A stretch of DNA of 64,000 bases from Ciona intestinalis (Eukaryota; Chordata; Ascidiacea; Phlebobranchia; Cionidae): contig NC_020179.2 of assembly GCF_000224145.3 (NCBI RefSeq), forward strand, positions 4,497,417-4,561,416, written 5' to 3'. Positions 33,462 to 45,931 of the stretch are shown piece after piece (position 1 is the stretch's first letter; every line of letters begins with the position of its first letter). The notes under the pieces are model-generated. The model saw only the letters and a list, made by a program, of their open reading frames with translations. It was not told the origin of the DNA and searched no databases. The position numbers and the translations under genes were made by a program.

Positions 33462-35756
33462 ATGGCACAGTTCGGTTGCGTACAAACCGCACAAGATCTC
33501 TTGAATTTGTCTTCGATGTTAAATCGTGAGAAAGAAGCCAGCGATGATGAAGATACGGTGGGTGGATTAACAGGGTGGTGACAGGGGGTGAAGGAATGAA
33601 TGTAACTTGGTTTATCCTTGTTTGATGTGGCAACTGAAAGTTATACCATGATAAACATGACTTGATGGCTATTATAGTGTATAGCAACTCCTGGAGTTAC
33701 AGCATATTTTCCTGCTTTACAATGGGATTAATCATATTATAATGTAATTTTTTATCCTCGCATTATAGAGCAACAACAGTCCTTATAACCCCGGTATTCT
33801 GTTTCATACACCTCGTGCGGCCTATAAGTTACCACGTATGTAACACACACATGCCAGCAGTTGCGACGGAATAAACCTCAGGTTCCTGTCATTGCGATAC
33901 AAGACTGCAGGTCAAAGTAATGGCTCAATATCTTCATAAGCTTAACATTACAGCCAGACTCCAGCACCCCAAGCCTAACCCCAGCCTCTATTGGACCAAA
34001 CAGCAAAAAGTCTTTAAAGAAAATTAAAACTCCTTACGGTAATTTAAATACTTCTGCCTACACCCATGGATGATATTCACCATGGTTTAACTACACTATA
34101 CTAACTAGGCCTATAAGAAGTTGATAGCTCGAATATGTTAATAAAACACAGCATATTAATGAAAACTTTTAAGAATGGAAGTAGAAGTTTAATTTAAAAA
34201 AATAAAATACCAACAATGTTAAATGTTGTTGCTTGTAAAGTATTTCTGGATTGTAATAGGCCAACTGTGACATAAACCTCAGGTCCAATGATGTGCCTTC
34301 AGGGAAGGACCTCCTTATATAGGAAAATGCACAAGGCAACTACAATACCTTCATCAGAAATATAACATAGTTCTTCATGTAACCTCTTTGTTTATTCAGC
34401 AAAAGTTGAATCTGACCCAAACATTATTTGGAATGAAGATGAAGTCAAAGAAAGCAACATATTTGCTGTTGAACCCGACCCAAGACCACAACCTAAGTAT
34501 GAATGTAATTATTTATCCTCGCATGGTGGGACGGCGGCAGTCATTATAACACAGGTGTTCTGCTTCATGCACCTCGTGTTCGCTTAAGAGCTACCAAATA
34601 TCTAAATTTATGGGTGATTGTTTTAATAAAATATGGACAGTTATACCAACTGGCATGTCTGTGTAGAAATAGTGTTTTGATCAAAACAAAAACAGTCATT
34701 ATAACATGGGTGTTCTGTTTTATATTCCTCTTGCCCACTTACCAGACAGCATGTGTGTAACTTTGTGGGTGATTATATTTTACCACTGACTACTATCACC
34801 TGACTCTTATTTAAATGCTATCTTAGTTGCAACAGATTTTGGTAGCTTTGTACTTAGCAGCATTTGCCACCCTATATACTTGTACATTATCCTCAAGTTT
34901 AACATTGCTTTGCCATACATAGATATGATATATCGTACAAGCAGAAAGTAACCTCAGAAGATATGTTCCTTGGAATGAGTGGTAAGAACCCATCCACTGC
35001 TTGCTGTGAAGATATGATTGTAAAGATTGAGTTACCAGGTTGTAACATGAAGGATGTGGAGCTTGATGTCAAACAAACTACACTGGATTGCAGATCACCG
35101 AAATTGTAAGTGATATCATGTAAGGTTGGATATTTGAGGGTTGCACGCACTCAGATCTTCCCTATCTGTTTGCAGCATACCAGTGTGAGGGTAATGAGCC
35201 AACTTTTTTATGCCAGGAAGTTAGGCATAATTGGATTCAGTGGTTCTGTAGCATTATGTCTATACCGCATTTCTATTTTTACATTTTACAAAACGCATGT
35301 TGAAAATTTGTGTTGTTTTAAGTCTTTAAATAAAAGCCAAACTAAATCCAAGGTCCCATAGCTATCTCACTGTAGGACCTCCACCCATATAGAATAGAAT
35401 GTGCATATACAATGTAGGGGTAATGGGCAACTCCGGTCTAAATCCCAGGTCCCATGGTGTGGCTCACTGTAGGACCTCGCCCGTATAGAATAGAACATAC
35501 AGTGTTTGGGTAATTGGGCTATTTCTGGCCTAAATCTCAGGTCCCATACTATGCTTTAATGTAGGACCTATAGAGTTTAACCCATATAAAGTTAAATATT
35601 CACAAAATTTTACCTTTCTATTCCAGTCGTCTCTTACTCGCACTCCCCCACCCCGTTGACCCAAAGAAAGGTTCAGCCAAATGGGACGGCAACAAACAAA
35701 TATTGCAAGTCACGCTGACTATGAGCAGGGAATACGACTTTGTCAACTTCCAATAA
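33462..35756 (+). CDS. DNAAF6: Dynein assembly factor DNAAF6 (PIH1D3)
   Basis: Exons 33462-33557, 33954-34038, 34400-34496, 34923-35105 and 35627-35756 join in phase into 196 aa (human 214). The N-terminal half is acidic and disordered, with 'DPNIIWNEDEVKESNIFAVE'. The C-terminal PIH/CS-like domain contains 'SEDMFLGMSGKNPSTACCED', then 'IVKIELPGCNMKDVELDV', 'TLDCRSPKF' and ends 'LTMSREYDFVNFQ', matching the human ending TMTMKRELDIANFF. DNAAF6 is a cytoplasmic HSP90 co-chaperone that pre-assembles axonemal dynein arms for motile cilia and sperm flagella. Introns carry family A and B SINE tails. A poly(A) signal lies at 35864-35869. A small two-codon insertion or loss at the second exon cannot be excluded because that part is poorly conserved. 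Confidence 0.93.
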
Positions 35757-36240
35757 TGTTCATAAACCTACTTTCCAAGACATGAATCAATTGTGGCATT
35801 GGGACGCTTGTATTGAGAATACATTTTACCTCCAAAACAATTCTGCATGCTGTTTTAAATAGTAATAAACTGGTGCTACGAAAACATACTGTATTAAACC
35901 ATTTTAGTTGGGCAAACATTTTAGAAGTTCTTACTTGAACGTTTTAATAAATATTCTCGTGAAATAATTTTATATATTATATTAACATTGAAATATTCAA
36001 ATTTGTTTTTAATCAATTTTTTGTATGAACTGTTCTTATTCCTACCACTGTGTAGTTATTTTGGTGCTGTGTTATTTTTAATCTGTAACATTTGAGTTTT
36101 ACAATGTGTTTATATTCAAAATGTATTTAATGTTGTGTTTTTCAAATTAGCTGTGAAAATATATAGTTTTTGATAAACAATATTTTTAGGTTTCATTCTA
36201 AAGTAGTTTGTATGTTAAGTTATGATTAATATAAGTTTTA
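35757..36240. promoter_or_regulatory. DNAAF6 3' end and GATB promoter region
   Basis: Very AT-rich, no repeat family seen, contains the DNAAF6 poly(A) signal. GATB transcription should start within the right half. Confidence 0.45.
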
Positions 36241-39200
36241 ATGATGGTCAACTTAATATGGAACATACTTTGCACAAGATGTATGAGGGTGATTGCAAAT
36301 CAGAAACGTCACTATGTGAGTGAAGCCAAGAATATAAGGTATTATAAAATCAACTATACTAATATTAATATAGCAACTTAATAATATATGGTAATATAAC
36401 ATTAATCGTGCTAGTATAGCACTTATTAGGATATAAAACAATCACCCACAAAGTAACCTACGTGGTAACTTGTAAGCTGGCACAAGGTGTATGAAACAGT
36501 ACTTAAAAATTACATTATTCTTAGCCACTAAAACACAGCCCCCTATTCAGGGTTCTGCACGAACAAAAATGGCTTCCAGTAATTGGGTTGGAGGTTCACG
36601 CTCAAATTAACTCCAGAACCAAGCTGTTTTCATCAGCGTTGAACAAATTCATGGCTCCTCCTAATTCACTGGTGTCTGAATTTGACGCCTCAATGCCTGG
36701 AACATTACCTGTAAGTTTGGTTAGATGGTAAACTTTGTAAAAATATCATCCACAAAGTTACACACGATATGTAGTAACTCGTAAGCAGGCACGAGGTGTA
36801 TGAAACAGAACACCAGTGTTTTAATGACTGTTGTTGCATCGCCATGCGAGGATAAAGTAAGTTACATTCATTCATCCACACATTTAAATATTATTCCGTG
36901 AGCATAATGCTTACTGCATCTTAACTGGTGCTCTTTCCTACACCTTTTATCAGCATCAAGTCTTAACGACTGTAGTTTTGGGGTTGATTCCCTTCTCTTC
37001 ACTGTTTCAATAATTTAATTCTCGTTTTTAAAGATATAAATAAAAAAATCAATTTTGGTAAGTAATATAGTATATGTATCTTCTATCTTGTACATAAGAA
37101 GTCACCCATGTCCCAACAACACATCCGTGTTAAACACAATTTCTCCCACTTCAGGTTCTAAACAAGGAATGTGTTCGAGCAGCAGTGTTGACCTCTCTTG
37201 CTCTCAACTGTAAAATTAATCCAAGATCTACTTTTGATCGGAAACACTATTTCTACGCAGATATGCCGGTTTGTATAACTTTGTTGTTTATAAAAATTAT
37301 TCATACGTAATGTTAGATATTTGGTAGCTCTTATACCAAGTAACTCACAACCTATAGGGGTATGAAACGAAACACCTGTGTTATAATCACTGTCGTTGCC
37401 CGCCATGCAGGAAGAAGCTACCTTCATTTATAATCATACTTTACGTAGTTTTTGTTTTACCCGACATTTATGTTACATAGGTTAGAAGTTACATTAATTT
37501 AAACCTAACAAATTTAGATATGCCGGTTTGTATAACTTTGTTGTTTATAAAAATTATTCATACGTAATGTTAGATATTTGGTAGCTCTTAAGCGGGCATG
37601 AATGGTATGTAACAGAACACACGTGTTATAACAACTTTTGTTGTCATAAGTTAGAAGTTACATTAATTCAAACCTAACAAATTTAAAACCATACCATTAC
37701 CACAGCATGGCTACCAGATTACTCAGCATTGGAATCCAATAGCAGTTGATGGTAAAGTAACTTTCCCCACACTACAAGGCCAGAAATCACTGCGTATTGA
37801 ACGAGTGCAACTTGAACAAGACAGTGGGAAAAGTCTCCATGATTATGAAGATAATGTTTCACTTATCGACTTGAACAGAGCAGGTAAATAAACTTATTGT
37901 AATCTTATTTTGTTTGTATAAACTAGAGAAGATCTATTCTATATGGCTCTTAATGTTGTGAGACAAAGTGTATAAGCCATAGTTGACCTATTACCCCAGG
38001 GGTATATGTCAGTATAATATACCAAAAATGAGAAGTATCCGTAAAACGACAGTCATCATAACAAAGTAATTGGAAAATATTAGGGGGTAATAAGTTACGT
38101 TGTTAGGCGAGACTTGGATAATGGAGTTTGAGTGTTAATGAACTATTAGTTTATGCAATTTTGACTTGTCTATAATAAATGCAAGACTTGTGTTCTGTAG
38201 TAGCATTTGTTTATATTTGTGAGGTAAAATATACAACAACAAAGTCGTTTTTATCCACAGGAGTTGGCTTAATGGAGATAGTTACGTTCGGGTTAAGCAA
38301 CGCTGATGACGCTTGTGCTTTTGTGAATGAACTCCATCTTATGCTGGTTACACTGGGCACATGTGAAGGCAAGATGTCTGGTATGTTACCTGTATCGGTG
38401 TAACTTATTTATATTGGCATGGCGGGGCAACGGCAGTCGTTATAACACAGATGTTCTGTTTCATACACCTTGTGCCTGCTTACAAATTACCAAGTATGTA
38501 ACTTATTTATCCTCGCATGGCGGGGCAACTATAGTCGTTATAACACAGGTGTTCCGTTTCATACACCTTGTGCCCGCTTACGAGTAACCATGTATGTAAC
38601 TTATTTATCCTCGCATGGCGAGGCAACAACAGTCGTTATAACACGGATGTTCCATTTCATACACCTTGTGCCCGCTTACAAATTACCATGTATGTAACTT
38701 ATTTATCCTCGCATGGTGAGGCAACAACAGTCGTTATAACACGGATGTTCCGTTTCATACACCTTGTGCCCGCTTACAAATTACCAAGTATGTAACTTAT
38801 TTATCCTCGCATGGTGGGGCAACTATAGTCGTTATAACACGGATGTTCTGTTTCATACACCTTGTGCCTGCTTACAAATTACCAAGTATGTAACTTATTT
38901 ATCCTCGCATGGTGGGGCAACTATAGTCGTTATAACACGGATGTTCTGTTTCATACACCTTGTGCCCGCTTACGAGTAACCATGTATGTTAATTATTTAT
39001 CCTCGCATGGCGAGGCAACAACAGTCGTTATAACACGGGTGTTCCATTTCATACACCTCATCCCGGCTTACAAGTTACCATGTATGCAACTTTATGGATA
39101 AATATTTTTTATACATGGCTGACAGCCAATTAATTTCCCACTGGTTTAAAGCAATTGCCCCTAATTGTTTCTCCCAAGGATAATGCGCCCACAATGGTGG

Positions 39201-42200
39201 AAACATTAAACTACGAACTTTCATTGATTGTGATTGATTTATTGTAACTTACTTTATCCTCACGTTGCCAGAAAGCGGCAATCCTTATAAACTTATAACA
39301 CGGATGTTCATACACCTCATGCCAGCTTACGAGTTACCATGTATGTTACTTTGTGGGTGATTCTTTTTTTTGTGAGTTTTTTTCATTTTTTTTATATATG
39401 GCTGATAATTTGGACAACCCATTAGTGACCACTGGTTGGATTTAATTATTTGTATTATTTAGCACTTGAAGATAACATGTTGTTTTACAGAGGGCCAGTT
39501 ACGCGTTGATGTCAACATTTCACTTCATAAACCTGGGGAACCTTTGGGTACAAGGGCTGAGGTAAAGAATATAAATGGAATGAGGATTCTTCATCAAGTT
39601 ATAGGTTGGTTGGCTTGTTACTTGAGTGGGCCTTGAACCTGGACTCATAGGGTTATTATCAGTGGCTAACTCGTATACTTCAAGCCTGCTTACAAGCTAC
39701 TGCGTTTGTAACTTTGTGGATTGTTTTTATGTATTGCTGACAATTTGAACAGCCCAGTAGTGACCACTGGGTTCGGGCAATTGCTACTAAATGCTTTGCC
39801 CCAAAACACACACTCATAAGAGGTGGCAGCAAAGAAAAATAGGTTCAGAATTAACATGGTTAAGTTTAAAATTAACTTGGAGCAATTGCTGGTAAGTGCC
39901 TTGCCCAAAGGCACATACACTCACAGGGGTAGCAGCACTAAGCTTAGCTGTATCCACTTAGTTAGGTGCAGAGTGCTAAAGTGATATTCTAAACATAATT
40001 TTAAATTATTTCCTCCCCAGAGCACGAAATATTGAGACAAAGTGATTTATTGGATCATGGCTTTGCTGTGGAACAAGAGACAAGAGGATATGATGACGTT
40101 AACAGGTTGGGATTATATTTTTGTGAACAATTAGAACGGAATGGCTTTGCGTAATAATTATATTATTTGATTTTGAACTACTGTTTGTAATGCATTTTCG
40201 ACAAAGTATTTCAAGTTGTAGTTTATAAAGGCCTTATAACTAGTAAGCAGACACGAGGTGTATAAAACAGAACACCCGTGTATACATACTGTTGTTGGCC
40301 CGGCATGCGGAAATGGGTAAGATCGTGTATTCGTTTTACTGGCTAAGAACACTGCCAGTACGACAACCAGCTTTATTAGTCCATTTGTTAATGCCTACCA
40401 CCTGAATTGTAATGCCTACCACCTCAGTTGTTCCTAATAGGTTGTCCAAATTATCAGCCATACATAAAAAATCGCAAAAGTTACATACCTGGTATCTAAT
40501 AGGCGAGCACGAGGTGTGTAAACAAAACACTTGTGTTATGCAACTATAGTTTTCCTGCCACTCGAGGGTAAAGTAAGTTACATTACTAAACCATCTTCAC
40601 AGAACCACATATTCAATGCGTGATAAAGAAATGAAAACGGATTATCGTTTCATGCCGGAACCTAACCTGCCTCCTTTACAATTGTATGATGACCTTACCA
40701 TACATAACACATGGTAGGTTGGTTGTGTTTAATATGATAGATCATATTTTGTTTTTATGTAGTAGTGAGAGCCAGAGGGTACCAGGTTCAAAACTGCTAC
40801 CATTGTGTCCTTCGTAAGACATTTTACTTCAGTTTATTCAACCCAGTGGTCATGGGTTGTTTAAACTGTCCGCTTACTGGTATAGTAAAACCTCTATAGT
40901 AAACGCCAGGGTATTATATTGTCCTGGTCCTGCACCATAACACAGACAATGCATATTTATATAATTTTTATCTATAATGTGTTGGGAAGCTACTACGGCA
41001 CGACAATCCCCCAGCCAATGGTAGTGGGTTTTTACTTGAGAAACCCTTGCTGTGGATAGACCTTACCATTAGCAAGGAAAGGAAACATTGAAAAAATAAT
41101 ACAACAGACGAACAACGACATCATAAACAAACTTAACTTGTGTTTTATCTACTGTTGTTTTTATGCCTTTTCCCTTCTCTTCTTGTTTTAATTGATTAAT
41201 TGATTTTTACTATGAAATTAAACAGATAATATTATGTTGCTAGTGGTGATGGTATAAATATTGATGACATCAGAAGGGAAATCCCCCTTCTCCCTGCACA
41301 ACTAAGAAAAATACTGGATGAAAAATATAAATTGGATGAACAAGAAATCAAATTTTTGTTGGTAAGGTTTATGAATGTTATTGGTAGTTGTTGTATTTTG
41401 TGTATTGTCATGAGAGTGCCAACTATGGATATTTTTTAAACCTTTTTTTTAAATGACCAGCAACCCAAAGTCAAGTATATAAAGTTTGATATAACATAAC
41501 CACCCACAAAGTTATATACGTGGTAAGTGGGCATGGGGTGTATGGGACAGAACACCTGTGTTATAATTACTGTTGTTGCCCCACCATGCGAGGATAAATA
41601 AGTTACATACATGATAACTTGTAACTAGACACAAGGTGTATAAAACAGAACACCCGTGTTATAATGACTCTTGTTGCTCCGCCATGCGAGCTACATGCAT
41701 GATAACTCGTAAGAGGGCACGCGACATATGAAACAGAATACACATTATGCCCCATCACTTAATTCATGATAATGTGCATTTTATACCAGGATCGTGAGAT
41801 GGTGAATTATTTTATCCAAGTCTCAGAGCTTCTTCCAAACACCCCACCAATCGAGGTTTACCATTGGTTGAAAATTAAAGTGGTTGCATTGTTAGCTGAC
41901 AATGGGTTGATGATGTCACAATGGTAATTATAAAATCTGGGGTGACATGTTAAAATACAGTTACACTCATAGTTGTCAAACATAGGGAACTTCAATGATT
42001 AATGTGGTGAATGCAATATACTTTGGCTCTGCTTGTTTGTATAGACACCTAACAGCAGGGTAAAATTTTGGGTGACATTGTTGAAATACAGCTACACTCA
42101 TAGTTGTCAAACATAGGGAACCTCATTGATTAATGTGGTGAATGCAATATACTTTGGCTCTGCTTGTCTGTATAGACACCTAACAGCAGGGTAAAAATCT

Positions 42201-42971
42201 AGTTTATTTCTAAAACTGGAATGCTGAAACATCTGATGTCATCTTTTTGTTGTAAGGTCTTACCATTGCTACTATGTGCCGTACCTTAGGTAAAACCATC
42301 TATCCCTACAGGCCCTTCAATGCTAAAGACTTTGCGGATCTTATGTCTCTCAAAGAAAATAACGAAATAAACGATAGCATTGCATTTGAAGCACTAACTG
42401 TGGCTGTTAAAGACAAGGCCACTACACCAGTTCAGGTAATATGTTTTATTTATGTTGTTTTAGAATATGTACAATCTTGCCGAGTGCAAATGTAATATAT
42501 ATTTCTAACGAGTACAAAACCACCCACAAAGTTACATACGTGGTAACTTTGAACACCCGTGGCATAAAAACTGTTGTTGCCCTGCCATGTGAGGATAAAT
42601 GGGTACACACGGTTGCAATGTCATCAGAGCCCCAAACCCAATATATTAGGTTTAGAGGCCATAACTCCCAATACATATATATTGATGTATTTAATTATTT
42701 CTCACACCAGGTGATTGAAAATATGGGTTGGAAGATGATTTCTGACATCACTATGATATCATCATTATGTGATGATGTCATCATTGCCATGGAAACAGAA
42801 AACCCGGAAGTGTTTGAGAAATACAATGTAAACAATGCAAAGTCAAATAAGAAGATTGTAGCAAAAGTTGTAGGTAAAGTGTTCAAAGCCAGCCAAGGTA
42901 AGATGCACACCGCGATTATAAAGAAAACTGTTCAGGATTTGTTGAATGAAAAATACAATACAAATGTGTAA
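36241..42971 (+). CDS. GATB: Mitochondrial Glu-tRNA(Gln) amidotransferase subunit B
   Basis: Twelve exons: 36241-36338, 36539-36710, 37155-37268, 37706-37883, 38261-38380, 39491-39604, 40021-40105, 40603-40713, about 41230-41361, 41790-41923, 42312-42435, 42711-42971; about 548 aa. Exon 1 is a basic mitochondrial targeting peptide ([20 protein letters not shown]). The GatB core follows: '[20 protein letters not shown]', [17 protein letters not shown], '[13 protein letters not shown]', [23 protein letters not shown], '[13 protein letters not shown]', ETRGYD, '[13 protein letters not shown]', then the helical YqeY-like tail. GatB acts in the GatCAB complex, amidating Glu-tRNA(Gln). All junctions are GT-AG and in phase except exon 8 to exon 9: the only nearby AG (41225) would put stops in every phase before [11 protein letters not shown]. 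This is either a missed micro-exon, a non-standard 3' splice site or a sequence error. Confidence 0.93.
37262..37690. repeat. Local duplication copying a 5' splice site
   Basis: About 75 bases at 37262-37336, covering the last bases of GATB exon 3 and its 5' splice site (atatgccg/gtttgt), recur at 37517-37591 in the following intron. A neighbouring 38-base stretch (37479-37516) also recurs at about 37648-37686. Confidence 0.85.
38396..39095 (+). repeat. 98-bp tandem array of SINE tail (family A), seven units
   Basis: Seven head-to-tail units of period 98 in GATB intron 5, each with 'ttatttatcctcgcatggcg', 'cagtcgttataacac' and 'catacaccttgtgcccgctt'. The first unit starts 16 bases after the 5' splice site at 38380. 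The open frames crossing it repeat the same peptide and are artefacts. Confidence 0.95.
41935..42195. repeat. Tandem duplication, two units
   Basis: Two copies of about 128 bases, marked by 'cagttacactcatagttgtc' / 'cagctacactcatagttgtc' and ending 'gacacctaacagcagggtaa', in the GATB intron before exon 42312-42435. Confidence 0.9.
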
Positions 42972-43838
42972 TATTTTTGTGGCTGTTGTTGCCTGTGTAA
43001 TGCAATACATTAAATTGCTTTCTCAAAACATTAATTTAATTGAATCTTCTGTCTGCAATAAGGTGTTAGTTTTTATTCCGGCATACCCTGATGAAGTCTT
43101 GCCGTATGACAATAAAATTAATGTTTTTACCAGAAGACACTTTAAAATATAAAATACTTAAAATAAAATACTTTAGCGCAATAAGTAAAATGAAAGTATG
43201 TTGTGATAATTGTGTTATAACATTGCTATGCCTGAAATAAGAAACACAAAAAGTCTGCACTGATCGATATAAATATTTACAGAACGATTGTTTGAAACTT
43301 TTTAAATGCATAAGATTGTTCATATATAATACTTACTGCAGGTATATTGTTGGTAGTGTGTTTTGCATTATCATTAATAATTTCAAATTTGGTTAAAAAA
43401 TAAGGCACTCATGTTTCTATTAATCATTTACTAAAGTAATAAAAACCTGCAGTTTCTAGATTATCTAGAAAATAATAATAAGGGATAAATGAAACTTTTA
43501 ACGCAAGCACATTCATGTGTTAATGAGTGAGAATGAGAACTGAACTACAGAAACAGGTTCATGATATGTTTAAATGCAAATAGTACAGTTTACTACTACA
43601 CTTTATGGGCAACACACTATTGTACATGATTTAGGTCACAGTTGCCCAATTACACCAAAGTTATTCTACACTAAAGCTATAGAGTTACCGAAAGAATGCA
43701 TAATTTTAACGAGAGTTAGGAGTTAAAGATATCTTTCTTACAGGAATTAAAGTTATTTTTCTGTAACTGTAACCAATACTGTGTTGGTTGTTTTTATAAA
43801 GTACAGCAGCATTGAAAGCTTTGGAACCCAACTTATTC
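42972..43838. other. Convergent spacer
   Basis: It lies between the stops of GATB (plus) and the four-TM gene (minus). It is AT-rich with poly(A)-like motifs (AATAAA near 43111 on plus). No coding or repeat signal was recognised. Confidence 0.5.
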
Positions 43839-45931
43839 TTAATCACTTCGTTGTTTATGCCACCCCAGTCCTGCACAAAGCACTGAAAGCAATGCAGAAC
43901 ACGTAGCAGCCCACGCTGTGTATAATGAATGGCTGAAGGCTGGGTCAGATTTCATAATAATCTGTGTAAGTAACCCCGTGATCTGTTGCTTTTGTGGGGA
44001 TTGTTGAGCAGAAGGGGATAGTGTGGCACCATTTAACAATAACTGTGTGAACTGCTTGTATATGTCCTTCATCACCTGCATTGGATGGTGAATAGCATTG
44101 CTGTGCCCATTCATGTAAGCTGCAGTGCCGCCCAATAATAACAATGCTGGGAAAGTTAAGGAAAATACTGGGTTACTTACAATTGCAGGATGTATTTAAC
44201 AAACAAATTACCTATTTATTTAATGGATAACAATAAATTCATATTTATAGCAAATGTTGTTTTGATCTGATTTTCTTATTTTTTAGATAAGACCTTAGTT
44301 ATTGCAATTAAAGGAATATATAAACTCAATGTTATGTTATGTTATGTTGTAAAAGCCCAATAGTGATATGCGAAGCTTGGTTTATTGAGACGTATTAAAC
44401 AGCAGTCTGGGTGTGGGGTAGTGGGAAAAATCTGGCCTGAAATCTAAAACGACCTCACCCATATAAAATGAAATATGTTATGAATGCAATGATTTATTAA
44501 GTAATGTGAAAACTTACCTGCAATAAATAGGAACACGGTGCCTACAAGTGAGAATCTACGCGCACTGCTTTTTCGTTCATTGCTTTCAGATTGTGAGCAC
44601 GCACTTCTGATTAACAAGCACATACCGATGATCAGGAGCAATATGGCAATTACCAGAAGTGCTATGGTGGTTTTGGATGATGATGCAACAACTGTAAAAT
44701 ATATTAACAATTTTTCGTTATTACATTGTGTTTAACACTATGGCTATGTGATTAGGTGGTTGCGTTGTAACTGAGGATACCGGGTTCAATAATCAACACT
44801 GATAGATGAATGAGTGCATTTAGCAAGACACTAAATGGACTTTGCTTCAAGTGATCTTTGCTTTAACCTAGTAGTCACTAACGAGTTGTAGCAACCTGGG
44901 TGTTGGGGGTTATTTAGATGTCTCAAGAGAGTTTATTTTATACTTGCCAATACAAACAGTTATGCAGAAAAACTACCCAAAATGAAAATCCCCAAATCCC
45001 AGATAAAATCCTAAAATTAAAAAAAAGGGCACAAAGTAACATACATAGATACTTGCTACCTTATAAGCTGGCATGAGGTGTATAAAACAAAACACTTGTA
45101 TAATAACGACTGTAATTTACCGGCCAAGCAAGGATAAAGTAAGTTACATTCATTCATATAGTAGGGTGGGGGAAGATGGGACACCTTTTCATTCTATTTT
45201 CTTGTCCCATTTGGTAGTAAATAAAGAACATTAAAAGAATTATAAAACCGTATTCTCACGACTCCCACAGATTGTTGTTAATTGTTTAAAAAACTTCACT
45301 TGAACACCAGAACTACCTGGGAAATTAAATGTGATTGACACAAACTTGATGGAAGTTTCCAAGTTTAACAGACCAACATGAAGACAAATGTCCGGGATGT
45401 CTTTGATTGAGTCGTTGGCGTGTGCAAACATGGCAGCAGCTTGTTGCTGGTCCATTTGCTTGGACAATACCATCATCATCTGGATAAATGGGTTGAATTC
45501 CCAAACTGAAAGACATACCTGTTGAGAAATTTGGACAAGCAAGTTAAAATGTTGTCTATATAAGAAATTTGTTTGAAAAAGAGGTATTTTTGGCTTAATA
45601 ATTTAATTTAAAGTATTTATCATCACGTGGCGGAAAACGAGTTGTTTTAACACGGCACGGGTGTTCTGTTTCATCTTTATAGATGACATGACGCAGTAAC
45701 TAACAAGTAACTTTATGTGTGATTAACTGTCTTTTAACAAACAAATAACCATTTTTATTGTGGCATTGCTAGGGCATGTACATACTTATAGTACATTTCT
45801 GGGTTACATTACAACGTTTCTATATTATTAAAACCTACCTTCAACCAATCGTTGCCATTTAAACATCCAACAGTGAGGAAGACTGCCAACATTGCAAATA
45901 AAACTGAAAACACGATTAATACTTTACTCAT
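43839..45931 (-). CDS. Four-transmembrane protein, claudin/PMP22-like
   Basis: Exons 45931-45839, 45518-45317, 44691-44518 and 44146-43839 join in phase into 258 aa. TM1 is at the start ('VLIVFSVLFAMLAVFLTVGC'), followed by an extracellular loop of about 80 aa (NGNDWLKVCLSVWEF..., 'PDICLHVGLLNLETS', FNFPG). TM2 is 'TIALLVIAILLLIIGMCLLI', then a basic loop rich in Ser (SNERKSSARR), TM3 ('LVGTVFLFIAGALLLLGGTA') and TM4 ('YTAWAATCSALLSVLCAGLG') before a short tail KQRSD. Topology, loop size and the W...GL pattern fit the claudin/PMP22/calcium-channel-gamma superfamily, but the usual GLW-C-C motif is not intact, so a junctional role is only a guess. A truncated MITE abuts the end of exon 2. It has a divergent, 1.2-kb separated arrangement with ETF1. 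Confidence 0.75.
44740..44915 (+). mobile_element. SINE copy with tRNA-like head
   Basis: 'ttaggtggttgcgttgtaac' (A-box region) and 'accgggttcaataa' (B-box region) followed by the shared SINE middle ('tagcaagacacta', 'taacctagtagtcactaa'). Intronic and decayed. Confidence 0.6.
45159..45293 (-). mobile_element. MITE, truncated
   Basis: It begins with an intact 'tagtagggtgggggaagatg' but the last third is missing; it stops about 24 bases from the exon end at 45317 of the four-TM gene. Confidence 0.85.

Noticed and set aside
38327-39101. Series of plus-strand open frames with [11 protein letters not shown] repeats
   Set aside because: They are translations of the 98-bp SINE-tail array in GATB intron 5.
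42441-42710. Open frame joining GATB intron 11 to its last exon
   Set aside because: It reads through a SINE tail; a good 3' splice site at 42709/42710 and homology start the exon at 42711.
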